This document shows, piece after piece, positions 1 through 9,661 of a stretch of 64,000 nt of DNA. The notes beneath the pieces are model-generated. The model made no database searches. It was not told the DNA's origin and saw only the letters and a list, made by a program, of their open reading frames with translations. The position numbers were made by a program, and so were the translations under genes. This DNA is from Telopea speciosissima (Eukaryota; Streptophyta; Magnoliopsida; Proteales; Proteaceae): contig NC_057916.1 of assembly GCF_018873765.1 (NCBI RefSeq), positions 14,280,001 through 14,344,000 of the forward strand, read 5' to 3'. Within the stretch, counting starts at the first letter, position 1, and every line of letters starts with the position of its first letter.

Positions 1-1008
1 TGGTGGGAGGACGTGGTGGTGATGTGGGGTGGTGACGCGAAGAATACGCGCGAGGGCGTGGGTAGCCGGAGGCCCGCCTGAGACCCCTCCGACCGGAGAG
101 CCCCCCGATCGGACCACGGGCGCGCCCCGCCCCCCCCCCCCAAGCTACTCCAACGGAAGCGTAGCACAACCCCCCCGTCCCCCCCCCCCCCCTTGAAAAT
201 CTCCAGCTCGTTGGTGGTTGGTAGGGAAGGAGGGGGACCGACGTTGGCGTGCCCCCATCTTTTAGCGCCACACCGCTCCAATGGCATCGGGATTATAGTG
301 CATCCGCGACCTTCACGGTGGATATGGATATGGATCATCATCATATGGGCGGTTTAGTGGGGTAGGGGGCTATGACTACCGATCCAGTCCCGAGGACATC
401 TCTTGGATCATCTTTGTAGATAACATCTTTAAATACCCTAGCGGACCTGAGATACCAAGCCTCACACGGCCCATGCATGCGGCCAATGCCATCGCCTCTT
501 GCGCCGGGCGCCCGACATCATATCACGAGTGGATCATCTTCTTCCCCGAATTTCTGGATCGATTGGTAACCCTAGTTTATATCTAGGATAGGTTACTCTG
601 ATGCACATTGATGATTCCATTCACGTGACACTTGTGGATGACTAAAAACCGTTTCTTCTCGATTCTATCACCGTGGTCCGCATATGTCATTGAAGCAGAG
701 AAAGCGATGAGCGACGTCGGCCGAGCATGAGTGGGATTGATCGAGGAGAGCCACAATGACTATAATACTTAGCATTTAGCACTTGTAAATTGTAACTTAA
801 GTTGTGATTTCATTAATCTATGTGTATTTAACTATTTATACATTAAGGTCGGCCGATCGTATGTCGTCAGTGCAAGCCCAAAACACCAATTTGAATTCAC
901 ATTTTTACAATTTTATGGTTTAAATGTGTTTATTAAGCTTAAATAAGGCTGCATCCATGAAGTTTTCGGGCCTAAATATGGCCAAATACCCCGAGATGGA
1001 CCCCGAAA
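1..1008. other. Unassigned flank with poly-C tracts
   Basis: No gene could be supported here. The first 200 bases are GC-rich and contain two long runs of C (about 131-142 and 180-192). From about 330 to 590 a partly open reading with Gly/Tyr-rich and Trp/Phe-rich stretches is visible but is broken by stops. From 750 to 850 the DNA is AT-rich, like a plant 3' end. It could be the 3' end of a transposon gene, but no recognised motif supports that. Confidence 0.4.
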
Positions 1009-1112
1009 TATTGCAGAAAAATGCAATATTTCGAGAATATTCGCGATATCTCGGATATTTCGGATATCTCGGTAGGCCGAGATACCGATATATCGCGAGA
1101 TATAGTACTATG
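1009..1112. repeat. Hairpin repeat of ATATC/CGAGATAT units
   Basis: The stretch contains a short stem (AATATTGCA, a six-base loop, TGCAATATT). It then has imperfect repeats of CGATATCTCGG and GATATTTCGG, mirrored by CCGAGATACCGATATATCGCG. It can fold back over most of its length and reads open on both strands because of its symmetry. It sits directly before the first EFR3-intron fragment of the tandem array. A comparable fold-back block lies at 20,950-21,035, before the second unit. It is probably a dispersed repeat, not a coding region. Confidence 0.6.
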
Positions 1113-1290
1113 TCCCTTATCCCTTTCTCGATTGTCTTGTACTGGTTAGAAGGGTATAGCAAGTATCTTTTTTAGTATGTTAATTTGGCATGCTTTTGTT
1201 CATTGCATCGGCCTAACCTTCTTTTTTTTGAATGGGTGACACAAAATAGTAGAGAAAATGGATATTCCAAGGAAGAAATTTATGGGAGAT
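1113..1290 (+). repeat. EFR3-intron fragment, end of an earlier array unit
   Basis: This segment matches the interval that runs from about 13,440 to 13,457 and resumes at 18,628-18,770. In unit 1 that interval is the EFR3-like intron after the exon ending in HSQQ, and it is split there by copia element 1. Its presence upstream of the first aquaporin copy shows that another EFR3 copy once preceded unit 1 and is now mostly lost. Confidence 0.7.
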
Positions 1291-1476
1291 ATTTATTATT
1301 AAATAGAGAAGGTGTGACGCCAAAGATACGCACCAGTCTCTACCGTTATTTCGTTCCCTCTCTTTCAAATCAATTCTAAATGTTTTCTATTTTCCCTCTC
1401 TCACTCGCAGGTAAGCACGCCGCGCCTGTACAAATTCTGAACTGCTAAAACCTTGACCGGAAAAAATCCTAGTGTT

Positions 1477-1726
1477 ATGAGACAAACTCTGTTAAGATTC
1501 GCTTCCCTCTATACTCGCCGCAACCTGCTCTCCCCTCCGAATTGCAGAAGACCAATCCCTTTTTCTGCTTCCATCATCAATGTCACTTCAACTCCTTCTT
1601 CGAAGCTGAGGAGGTGGTTCTTCTCATCCACCAACAAAAGCCCTCATCTTGTTTCCAAGACCAGGTTAACCCAACCACAGAAGAAGAAAGAAGTTCCGCT
1701 CAATTTTGAAAACATCAGAACCGAAG
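1477..1726 (+). pseudogene. Leader exon like a mitochondrial presequence, unit 1
   Basis: An ATG at 1477 opens a reading frame beginning MRQTLLRFASLYTRRNLL. It is rich in Arg, Ser and Leu with almost no acidic residues, and carries an RRWFFSS segment typical of a cleavable mitochondrial presequence. The frame continues to KKKEVPLNFENIRTE and then meets a plausible donor (AAG|gtagaag) near 1726. A diverged copy lies at 41,830-42,075, where the third codon has become a stop. The parent gene was not recognised. Because of its place in a broken array it is called a pseudogene fragment, although this copy is still open. Confidence 0.5.
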
Positions 1727-1874
1727 GTAGAAGAAATTGATTCAGGAAAACAGGCCTGTCCTACGCATCTTCTTCTACCCCCATTCCCTCCCTTACTATA
1801 GTAGCCATCACAGTGGTTTCTTCTATGTTTAACTGCTTGCAATTTAATAGTCTTTGTTCTTTCCTATGGCGCAG

Positions 1875-1936
1875 AGTTCAAAGCTCTTGTTTCAGTCCCG
1901 AGGGAAATTACTTCGTCGCTACTTCTTGGGACAAAA
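1875..1936 (+). pseudogene. WD40 exon fragment, RAE1-like, unit 1
   Basis: After an acceptor (ggcgcag) the sequence reads VQSSCFSPEGNYFVATSWDK. This resembles the first WD40 blade of plant RAE1/GLE2 mRNA-export factors, which carry a CFSP...LVATSWDNQV segment. The frame runs into low-complexity DNA after about 20 codons. A parallel copy is at 42,215-42,282 and ends ATSWDNWVF. Only one partial repeat is present, so another WD40 protein is possible. It is non-functional on its own. Confidence 0.5.
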
Positions 1937-2396
1937 GGGTTTTTTGATCACCGCCACAATTGAATTTCTTCCTTCTTCCTCTTTTCTCTTCGTTGCTTAC
2001 TCGTTTAGGTTGTTTTCTGATTTTTTTTTTTTTTTGAATTTTTAACAGGCCCAAGCCCAACCCTAAAGGCCCGGCTCCAGCTGCTGCACTTCACCTTATT
2101 CAACCAATCAAAGCTCAAACTGCAGCCTGCGCGCAAAAAAATTTTGAGATGGAGAAGCCATCATCATCGTCGAAACGGCGAGGTTTTCTCGTTGAGGTTC
2201 TCTACTTCACTCGGACTGCATCACTGCCACCGCCATTTTCATTTCATTCAAGACCGCTTCACCGCAAATCAAACTCATCACTATTTTTTTATTTGTTTTT
2301 AATTTTTGGTATTCTTTTATTCCGTTCTCGGCACTTGGCACCTCATGATCGCTTGCTTAAATTTTCTCTTATCATACAGGACATAACTATGATATC

Positions 2397-3010
2397 TGGT
2401 TTTGTTTCATGATTTTCATCCTCGTTTACTGCACCGCCATCTCTGGTGGGTAATCCATTTTTTTGCTTCTTTCTCTGTTTTCTGTTGTTTACAATTTGAT
2501 TATAAACAGTTGTGTGTGTTTGTGTTTACAGTAGGGCATATTAACCCAGCAGTGACGTTTGGGCTTTTCTTAGCCCGTAAAGTGTCTCATATCCGTGTTG
2601 TGATGTACATCGTGGAAAAATGCTTGGGTGCAATGTGTGGTGTAGGGCTAGTAAAGGCCTTCCAAAAGTCTTACTATGTGCAGTATGGTGGTGGGGCAAA
2701 CGAGATCGCTGATGGCTACAGAAAAGGTGTGGGTTTTGCAGCTCAAATTATTGGCACCTTCATCCTTGTCTACACTGTTTTCTCTACTACTCATCCCAAG
2801 AGAAGTGCCAGAGACTCCCATGTCCCTGTAAGTTTACCTGTTTTTCACTTGGAAAATAGAGTATTATTAGAAGCGATATAGAAGTCATTCTCAATTCTCT
2901 TGTTAACCCACATGGAAAACGTTCTAATTGAGAACTTTTGCTTTGGATTTACAGGTATTGGCACCACTTTCAATTGGGTTTACAATTTTGTTCCCCTCCC
3001 CCTTTGGTGG
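2397..3010 (+). pseudogene. PIP aquaporin fragment, unit 1 (three partial exons)
   Basis: This is a remnant of a plasma-membrane intrinsic protein, a six-helix water channel. The end of one exon reads [17 protein letters not shown] up to about 2449. The next, about 2535-2827, reads [17 protein letters not shown] and continues through the helix 3 and 4 region to [10 protein letters not shown], with the first pore NPA motif intact. A third piece from 2956 starts VLAPLSIGF and is lost after about 55 bases. The N-terminal region, the second NPA and the C-terminus are absent. The first splice junction is imperfect: acceptor and donor no longer restore the usual SGGH. Family PIP is certain; PIP1 or PIP2 was not decided. 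Unit 2 and unit 3 copies are at 21,451-21,730 and 42,655-43,070. Confidence 0.85.
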
Positions 3011-4149
3011 GTGGGACAACCAGGTTTTTGATCGCCTCCATAGTTGAATTTCTTCCTTCCTCTTTTCTCTTCTTTATTTTTTAGTCATTCCCTCGCAGTG
3101 CACATTCTAATTTGCGCTATTTTGAAGTGAAGATCGTAATCTAATCTTTATGCATTTCGTTATATATGTGAAACTTGATAGGGTTTTTCAAACCAATTTG
3201 AGATTAAAATCCTTAGTTGGCCTGGCAAGTTGTATGTAAAATTTTGCGTGGTGATTATGCAGCTTACATACACCAGTCGTACGAAACTACAGTTGGTATG
3301 TATCTCTGATGTCACCTCCTCTATATTAATGTTTTCCATTGACCCTTTTTGGTTTGCTCTGTTTCAAATCAACTCTATTTTATCTTCTCCCTCTCTTTCT
3401 TTGTTCATCAGAAGCAATATAGGAAGGATCAGATATTTTAAATATCATTTTTGAAGATGTAGAAAGGGCTGAAAAAAGATTGAGAGTTCTTTATAGCCAT
3501 TACTCTTTTCCAAGGCAAATGTGACCAAAATAAGGCTGGAGTTGTGTCCGTATAACAATGATTAACATCTATTTAGCTAGAATAATGAAGAAGCTTAATT
3601 CTATTAATGTGGTAAGCTAGGGTGCTTTTAACAGTGTTTTAGGCTGGAGGTCATGGGTAAGAGATTCCTTGGCAATATGTGACATTTTAGAGAAACCAGG
3701 GGGTATACAGCTGCATCAAGTGCATCATTCTTGGGTTTCCCAACTTCCACTAATGATTCGGTGGATTCCCTAGGCAAGGATGGATTTATTATTATTATTA
3801 TGATCCGAGTTTTCATCGTTATTCATATCAGAAAAACTGCTGTTATCAGTCTGTTTCCTCTTCTTTAATAAACTCACTAGTCCTTTAAAGCAACAGCCGA
3901 TCACTGGTTTGCTCAGTATTCTTTTTCTTATTAAAAGAATTATATGCCATATGTTGGCCTATTATATTAGGTCTCAATAGCAGCTTTATGTGAAATTTTA
4001 TTTTCCAATGCTCTCTATAAGCTCTGAAGCCTGGTGGAACTGTTCAATTCTTTCTTTCTAATATTAATTATGTGTTATTGTTCTCTTTATGTATGTCTCA
4101 TTTGAGGGCAAGTTAAGTGCAAATTATTCTATATTTTCTCAATTGACAG

Positions 4150-4450
4150 GTTGAAACAGCTGCGTCTGAAAGGGAGCAGTTATTGCTTTTGAAAATTTCA
4201 GAGCTTGAAGCCAGGTAGATCATATTGTGAATCAAGTAACTGGGTTGAACCTTCTGTAGGACTTCATGTTTGCTTGGCCAAATGGACCAAGAATCTGAAT
4301 TAATACCAGACATATAAGTGATTCTGACATCCTTTTACAAAAGAAAAATGAATCTCGGTTTCCTCTTACATTTTTACTTTCCTTTTCCTTTGATGTAGGA
4401 TGATTAATCCAACTGATGAGGTAGCTGAGGCAAGGTTGAAATATCTGCAG
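4150..4450 (+). pseudogene. Two coiled-coil exons, unit 1
   Basis: Exon 4150-4214 (65 bases) and exon 4399-4450 (52 bases) have good borders (gacag|G, CCAG|gtag; tgtag|G, CAG|gtaag). Joined, they give 39 codons in one frame, starting VETAASEREQLLLLKISELE and ending EVAEARLKYLQ. This is a charged heptad-like segment expected to form a coiled coil. The parent protein was not recognised. The second exon ends in phase 0 and the next exon (4682) begins in phase 0, so splicing would fuse the coil to EFR3 sequence. Copies lie at 22,875-23,174 and 40,985-41,308. Confidence 0.6.
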
Positions 4451-4681
4451 GTAAGTAGCTGAGGAAACATTCACTTTACCATATAATAGAGAGAGAGAGA
4501 AAGAGTACATATACTGATGTGTTTTCCTATCTAGTTTGTTGGGTTGTCATGTTGGATGTCTTGTATCCTTGTTTGAGGTAGACACATCTATCTTCTTGTT
4601 ACGTGATGTTATAAAATCAGAGTTGTCCTACTTATCTTTTTAACATCCAGGATAACGATGTCTTGCTGTGTAATTTTGTAG

Positions 4682-4756
4682 AAGGGTGCTCCAAATGAAC
4701 AGAAAATTGTTAAATTGTGTGAATATGCTGCCAAGAACCCCCTCCGAATTCCGAAG
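4682..4756 (+). pseudogene. EFR3-like exon, N-terminal part, unit 1
   Basis: Twenty-five codons between tgtag and gtact read KGAPNEQKIVKLCEYAAK followed by NPLRIPK. In plant EFR3-like proteins this lies just after the conserved RARSRQPVKRYKKLL segment, which is missing here. This copy is intact with both splice sites. It lies 231 bases after the coiled-coil exon. Confidence 0.85.
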
Positions 4757-4854
4757 GTACTCCCTTCTGTCATTATAATTTAACCTTCTTTCGTTATTTG
4801 CGTATCAATGGCTTCTACTTGGAGGTTATTTTGGTTTCCCTTTCTTTGCTGTAG

Positions 4855-5226
4855 ATTGCCAAGTATCTTGTTTGATTTCATGGTGTTAGAAGTGAGGGGA
4901 GGAGTCGTGAATAGGGAGCTAGAGTCAGCTCCTATTCACGATTCCTCTATTAGGGGTATTTTTGTCTTTGGCTTTTATTTGTTTACCTTATTTAATATAA
5001 TGTTTTTGGGTGCAGTCAAAACTAACGACTGCAGCCCCTATTCTGCAGAATCTCTCCTTCCTCCTCCTCTCTTCTTATTTCTTCTTCTTCTTCACTTATC
5101 TTACAGATGGCAATGACACTGGAGAAGCTTCCATCTATGGGTTCTGTTGCGAAGGCAACTGTTGGGTCATTGTTGATTCTGGCTCATGTAATTTCTTTAG
5201 CATCTGTGACCTTGCATTCACAACAG
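4855..5226 (+). pseudogene. Fused EFR3-like exon interrupted by a solo LTR, unit 1
   Basis: The exon opens IAKYL, as in normal exon 3, but jumps at 4870 directly to FDFMA, part of a much later exon. All the repeats between were deleted. At 4883 a 222-base solo LTR is inserted in the codons. Reading resumes at 5106 as MAMTLEKLPSMGSVAKATVG and ends SLASVTLHSQQ at 5226 before gtatg. Without the LTR the reading frame FDFMAMTLEK is continuous. Confidence 0.8.
4884..5105 (+). mobile_element. Solo copia-type LTR inside an EFR3-like exon
   Basis: The segment starts TGTTAGAAGTG and ends CTTACA. It is flanked by CATGG (4879-4883) and GATGG (5106-5110), a 5-base target duplication with one change. Near its start it has an inverted repeat (CGTGAATAGGGAGCT and AGCTCCTATTCACG), followed by an AT-rich core and a CT-rich 3' part. 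The same architecture is seen in the LTR of copia element 1 read on the minus strand (TGTTAGAGTG..., hairpin, CT-rich end), so both probably belong to related copia families. Internal regions are absent, consistent with LTR-LTR recombination. Confidence 0.75.
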
Positions 5227-6014
5227 GTATGAATTTGATCACCTTTTTAATTTTCATCTTAATTTGGTGTGCTTCATTTCTGCTGACTCAAAATGAATTT
5301 CTCTTTGATAACAATATTTTTTAAAACTGAACTGGGTGCTGGACCATTTTGTTCTGGTAGTTTGCAGTCCTGGTCAATTAAGAAGGGATAGAATTTTGCT
5401 ACATACAAGAGTCCTTATGAACAATATTTTATAAGCAAATTATCTCTTAGATCTAATGATATTTGAGGAACCAAGTTGGTTGCAATCTTTTGCAACCAAT
5501 AAATTATTATATTCTATAACTCATCAAAATTTGGGGATTTTCTTCTGAAATATATGCTATAAGAGAGAATTTCTGCGTGTGTTGAGGGGGGGGCATGGTT
5601 GCTCATATCTTGTGTCTAGGGCTGGCATTCCAAGACTTCACACTCTTGTTAGATTTTTGACATGTTTACTCATATTGATGCACGTTTGACATAGTGTGGG
5701 TGTGTCTGCAGACTGCATTTAGTTCTAGGAGATCATTGAGTTTGATATGTATCCATCTAACATTATCTGCATCCAACGCTAACACATGTAATGGTAGTTA
5801 CATAGGATCAACAGTTTGTAAACCCTTAGCAAGTTATGATTAAAGCATGCGCATTCATTTATAAATGCGAGTCTGATAATCAAGTCTCTCTACTTGTGAA
5901 TATACTTCCAATTTAAGCTTCTGTTTGTACATGTCAAAATTTTGACTATATTAAATTTAATTGGGTTCCTCAATCACGAATTTCTTTTGATTGAAGGATT
6001 TATACTTTGCACAG
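5227..6014 (+). other. Rearranged EFR3-like intron, unit 1
   Basis: 5227-5605 matches 13,057-13,435, the intron after the HSQQ exon. 5607-6014 matches 12,415-12,804 and 30,570-30,983, the intron before the IVHATLDN exon. The two halves join at about 5606 in the reverse of normal gene order, so this is a duplication breakpoint. No gene is present. Confidence 0.65.
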
Positions 6015-6211
6015 ATTGTGCATGCCACACTGGATAACTGCGAACCAGATATAAATCTTGTAGATGATGTCGAAAGGGGGGAGCCAGATCACAATTGGGT
6101 TGATGAAGTAGTTAGAAGTGAAGCAAGAGGTGGGGTGGGTGTTGGCAGTGATCTTAGCTGAGCTACCTTAGGCCAAGATTAGAAAAAAAAGATTGCACTC
6201 TATTGATTCAA
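6015..6211 (+). pseudogene. EFR3-like exon (IVHATLDN), first copy in unit 1
   Basis: The exon follows gcacag and reads IVHATLDNCEPDINLVDD, then GERGEPDHNWVDEVVR-type sequence. Near 6159 it lacks two bases relative to the copies at 12,805 and 30,984. The frame therefore shifts at GSDL and hits a stop. The donor at its end is also lost (TTGATTCAATAA in place of TTGACTCGGTAA). Confidence 0.8.
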
Positions 6212-6423
6212 TAATAATGAGCAACCATACATGTTTAACTCCAAAAATGCGGTCCTTCAGTATCATATTCTTGATTCATTATGCATTTTTCTGATGGAAA
6301 TTTAAATCAGAAATTTAAGGCAAAAGTGTAAAGGTTGAAAGTTTAGTGTGCTTATCCTCCAAAATATTGGAACTAATGATAGGTTTTTCCTTGTCATGGA
6401 CAACGTAACCTGAATGGAAATTT
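6212..6423 (+). other. EFR3-like intron pieces flanking the LINE insertions
   Basis: 6212-6300 matches 33,985-34,070, the intron downstream of the IVHATLDN exon in unit 2. 6306-6420 matches 29,510-29,620, intron upstream of the DGSY exon. Their adjacency marks a second rearrangement junction at about 6300. No gene is seen. Confidence 0.6.
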
Positions 6424-8625
6424 ATGCTTTTTTTGAATGGGAAGTGGCTAGCACATGAGTGTCTCTCTGTATCTAAGAGGAGAATGTGATTAAAAGATGG
6501 TTGATCGTGGAGCTTTTGAAGGTGATTCTGATTCCAGATTCTTGGAGGCTCAGGGAGGGGCTCCGGTGGCCACGGTAGAGAAGTCTCTGAACCAGAACTC
6601 AGTTGCTGGTGTAGTTGAGGAATCACTGCAGGGGGCTAATAAACCAATCTCGTATGCGACAGCGGTGGGGGGGTCTGTTTTGCCTAACATTGAGGCACTT
6701 CCAGATCCTATTCATGCTGGGAGCATTACTAGAATCATCATTCCACAGGAGGACTATGAGAAAAATCTAGAAAAATTCAAGTTTGCTCTGATCGGACGTG
6801 TAAACTTCAGGTTTGGCTCCTTAGATGACTTAAGGAAATCGGCTTTGGAGCATTGGAATCTGAAGGGGAGGGTGTTCATGACCCCCTTGGGGAAAGGATT
6901 TGTGGTCTTCCAATTTGAATCAGAAGGTGATATGGCTTCAATTTGGTGGAGAAGTCCTGTGAGATTTGGAAAGCAGTTCATTCGTTTCCAGTGCTGGAAA
7001 CCAGATTTTAACATCCATCAGAAACATCTTGGGATGAAGCTTGTTTGGGTTAGATTTCCGGATCTCCCATTCGAGTATTGGCATGAGAACGTGCTGCTCT
7101 CTATGGCGAAGGCAGTTGGCCGGCCAGTGGCCTTGGATCGTCGCACTCGTAGTGAGATGATGGGGCATTTTGCTAGAGTATTAGTGGAGGTGGAGGACTC
7201 TGCGTCCTTTGTTAGAGTTAATGAAATCCAAGTAGAGCGTCGTCAACCAGGTACTGATATTTTTTATTGCTTTAAGCAAGTGGTGGAGTTTGAAGATGAG
7301 TTAGGGAGATGTGGTTATTGCAACAAGATCGGTCACTCTTTGAGTGGTTGCCGAACCAGGAAAGATGATGAAGCTGTGAGCGTTCCTAAGGATGCTGCAG
7401 CTATTCCGGGTGCAGACTATGTGGAAGAAGTTAGAGGTTTTCAGCCAGCTAGGGCGGCTCCTCCTTCTCAGTCGAACCAAGTTAGGAGTGTAGCTTGCTC
7501 ATTTCCTGATTTGGTAAGCAATCAATCAAGGGATGGCAATATTTCCCCTTGCCATATTGAATCACGATCTGAGATTCCCCCAGCAAGGCCGTTACGTTCT
7601 GGAGAGCAATCAAGGAGAGATTCTCCCTCTCTTTCCAATCAAGAGGGATCTCAATTGGTAGGTAACGTCCCACTCAATATTCATGCTGATTTTGGCAAGT
7701 CAACTTTTAATGAGAAACAGCCATCTCATTCAAATTTCTTAGTGGTGTGTACGGACTTAACAAATGGGCTGGGCGGGTCGAATTCTGGAGCTCCAATTAG
7801 TGCCAGTTCTCAGTCTGGGTTGGTTCATAGTGATGGTGCTTCTTCTGAGTCAGAGGATCAGGGCAGTGAAGGTGGTTCTAGGTCGGATGGTAGTGCTTCT
7901 TCTTCTGAAGATGATTTGAAAGAAGGGGAGGTGCAGGTTGAAACGGGGCATCAAAGTAAATTTGTGGTGCCGAAGCAAAGAGGGAGGGAGTTCAAATGTA
8001 CATAATTCCCACTTTCAAGATGGGGCTATCGTTTTAAATATTCCTAATGAGATGGAATCAGTTCAAACATCGGATTCTCGTGGGTCGGGTTATGACCAAT
8101 CTGATCAAGAGGAGGTGTAAGGCGGGTGGACTCAAGTGTCGGGTCAAAAAAATAGTGTTGGATGTAGGAACGCTCTTCGAGGTGGTCATGTGGGTTCCCA
8201 TATGGCAACCCCAGTTATTGGCAGAACTCGAAGTCAAAGGAATGCAAATCTTGGTGTTAAGGCGGTGGACGCGGCGGTAGAAAAACATCAGGTTGAAAAG
8301 GAGTTAGGAGTGGGGTTGCAAAAAATTCTATCTCCCTTTTCGCTAGAGGAGGAGGCTCTTTTGGCCCGTGTGGCTCTTGATCGGCCTGGTTTATATGCTG
8401 AGATCCACCGACGATCGAATAGGATAAGGACCCCCTCGATGCGCCTCACAGATCCCCCGTAGCCTTATTTTATTATTTCTCTTGGGTGAGCGAGTGGCTT
8501 GTTGCCCTCGCCAATATGTTTTAGGACTGAGTCCCCTTTTTAAGCTTTAGCTTTCTTTGCCTTTAGTCTATCTTTAGGATTGTTTGCCTCATTTTTAATA
8601 ATAATTAAAAAAAAATAAAATATAT
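6424..8625 (+). mobile_element. LINE-related element with ORF1 only
   Basis: The insertion interrupts EFR3 intron sequence that is continuous in unit 2 at about 29,622. It carries a DUF4283/zinc-knuckle ORF1, then about 600 bases of trailing sequence, and ends in an A-rich tail (ATTAAAAAAAAATAAAA) at a TA repeat. No endonuclease or reverse transcriptase is present. It is either a LINE that lost ORF2 or a non-autonomous derivative mobilised in trans. The exact 5' edge is approximate, and no clear target duplication was found because the right side is a TA repeat. Confidence 0.6.
6497..8005 (+). CDS. LINE ORF1 protein, DUF4283 with CCHC zinc knuckle
   Basis: An open frame of 502 codons starts MVDRGAFEGDSDSRFLEAQG. 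Residues about 60-250 match the DUF4283 domain found in ORF1 of plant L1-type LINEs (segments such as GRVFMTPLGKGFVVFQF and LVWVRFPDLPFEYWHENVLL). A knuckle CGYCNKIGHSLSGC (CX2CX4HX4C) follows at about residues 272-285. The C-terminal half is Ser/Gly/acidic and disordered. Such proteins bind RNA in the retrotransposition particle. The frame is unbroken, and another frame at 8136-8462 continues similar basic sequence to SMRLTDPP before the 3' trailer. It belongs to a transposable element and is not a host gene. Confidence 0.8.
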   Translation: MVDRGAFEGDSDSRFLEAQGGAPVATVEKSLNQNSVAGVVEESLQGANKPISYATAVGGSVLPNIEALPDPIHAGSITRIIIPQEDYEKNLEKFKFALIGRVNFRFGSLDDLRKSALEHWNLKGRVFMTPLGKGFVVFQFESEGDMASIWWRSPVRFGKQFIRFQCWKPDFNIHQKHLGMKLVWVRFPDLPFEYWHENVLLSMAKAVGRPVALDRRTRSEMMGHFARVLVEVEDSASFVRVNEIQVERRQPGTDIFYCFKQVVEFEDELGRCGYCNKIGHSLSGCRTRKDDEAVSVPKDAAAIPGADYVEEVRGFQPARAAPPSQSNQVRSVACSFPDLVSNQSRDGNISPCHIESRSEIPPARPLRSGEQSRRDSPSLSNQEGSQLVGNVPLNIHADFGKSTFNEKQPSHSNFLVVCTDLTNGLGGSNSGAPISASSQSGLVHSDGASSESEDQGSEGGSRSDGSASSSEDDLKEGEVQVETGHQSKFVVPKQRGREFKCT

Positions 8626-8819
8626 ATATATATATATATTTACCCGAATATTACCTGGGACCCGGGCCAGCCCCTAGAATTTTATTAATTCCCAAAATGA
8701 ATCAAAGAATACACGGGGGGGACATTCCGCCTTACCCCAGCCCCTGAAATTGAACTCTCACGGCTCTGCCTCCACTCAAGCCCTTACAACAGTAAGCCAA
8801 GCAAAAAGCCAAAAATCTT

Positions 8820-9539
8820 AGCTCCTAAGCATCGGCAGGCCTGCCTTATCTTCCCTAAGAATTACCTTGAACCTACCAAAGGGGATATCGTCCTGAAGGA
8901 AAGTGGTAAACGAACCCAAGTCACAGGCCAAGTTAGCTAACCAATCAGCCGCTCTAATGCTCTATTACTCTCCCGGTATGCAAAGTCCACTGTAGCCCGG
9001 CCTTCAGAAACCAAAGACATGATCTCCTGGAACCAATACCATCCCTGCCACAAATTACACCTTCCCTTGTTGACCATTCTAACTGTATTAGCAGAGTCTG
9101 AGTTAACCACTACATCCCTATAGCCTAGAGCCTGGCAAAGGGCTAATCCATCCCTCAGAGCTCTCAATTCCACAATCGAATTCGTACAGATACCATAGAA
9201 GTTGGAGAAGGCAGCCAACACTTCTCCCCTCGTGTCTCTAACAACACCCCCACCCCCTCCTAACCCGGGGTTTCCTCTGCAGGCGCCATCCACATTAAGC
9301 TTCACCGACACTCTAGGGGGACACCAATACACCAGCACAGGCCTGCCCCGTCTGACCGGGGGAGTCCCTAGACCCAAACATTGCAGAATCAAGCCATTCC
9401 TGACTGAACCATGGCCACCAATCTTAGCAGGGAGCTGAAGCTCCCTAATCCAGCGTTTAATGCACTCTATCACCGAGTTAGCTGTGCGCCGCTTTTCCCC
9501 ATGCCTTCTAGCATTCCTCTCCTTCCAAAGCTCCCACAC
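8820..9539 (-). pseudogene. LINE C-terminal RNase H domain
   Basis: The frame reads VSVKLNVDGACRGNPGLGGGGG and later NSIVELRALRDGLALCQALG and VVVNSDSAN, with the Asp-Glu-Asp set of the plant RVT_3 RNase H family. Near 8955 a one-base shift diverts the frame. In the neighbouring frame the expected end AADWLANLACDLGSFTTF continues to a stop. This domain degrades the RNA strand after cDNA synthesis. Confidence 0.8.
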
Positions 9540-9661
9540 AATCAGTGAAGGGATTATGCCAGTAATAAAACCACAGGCACTACTGCTGCTGGCCGATCCT
9601 TGCCAAAGAAGGATCCTACTACAGATATCCTGAGCAGGGATGACAGGAACATCAAAGAGCC

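Noticed and set aside
131-192. Poly-C tracts as possible assembly gap or telomere-like signal
   Set aside because: No TTTAGGG repeats are present. Simple homopolymer expansion or sequencing artefact is more likely.
920-1175. Overlapping open frames on both strands with YLGY/RYPRY repeats
   Set aside because: They are created by the self-complementary ATATC/CGAGATAT repeat. Both strands read alike and there is no gene context.
2149-2412. 87-codon frame upstream of the PIP exon
   Set aside because: Residues do not match the PIP N-terminus, and the true PIP frame around 2400 is a different one.
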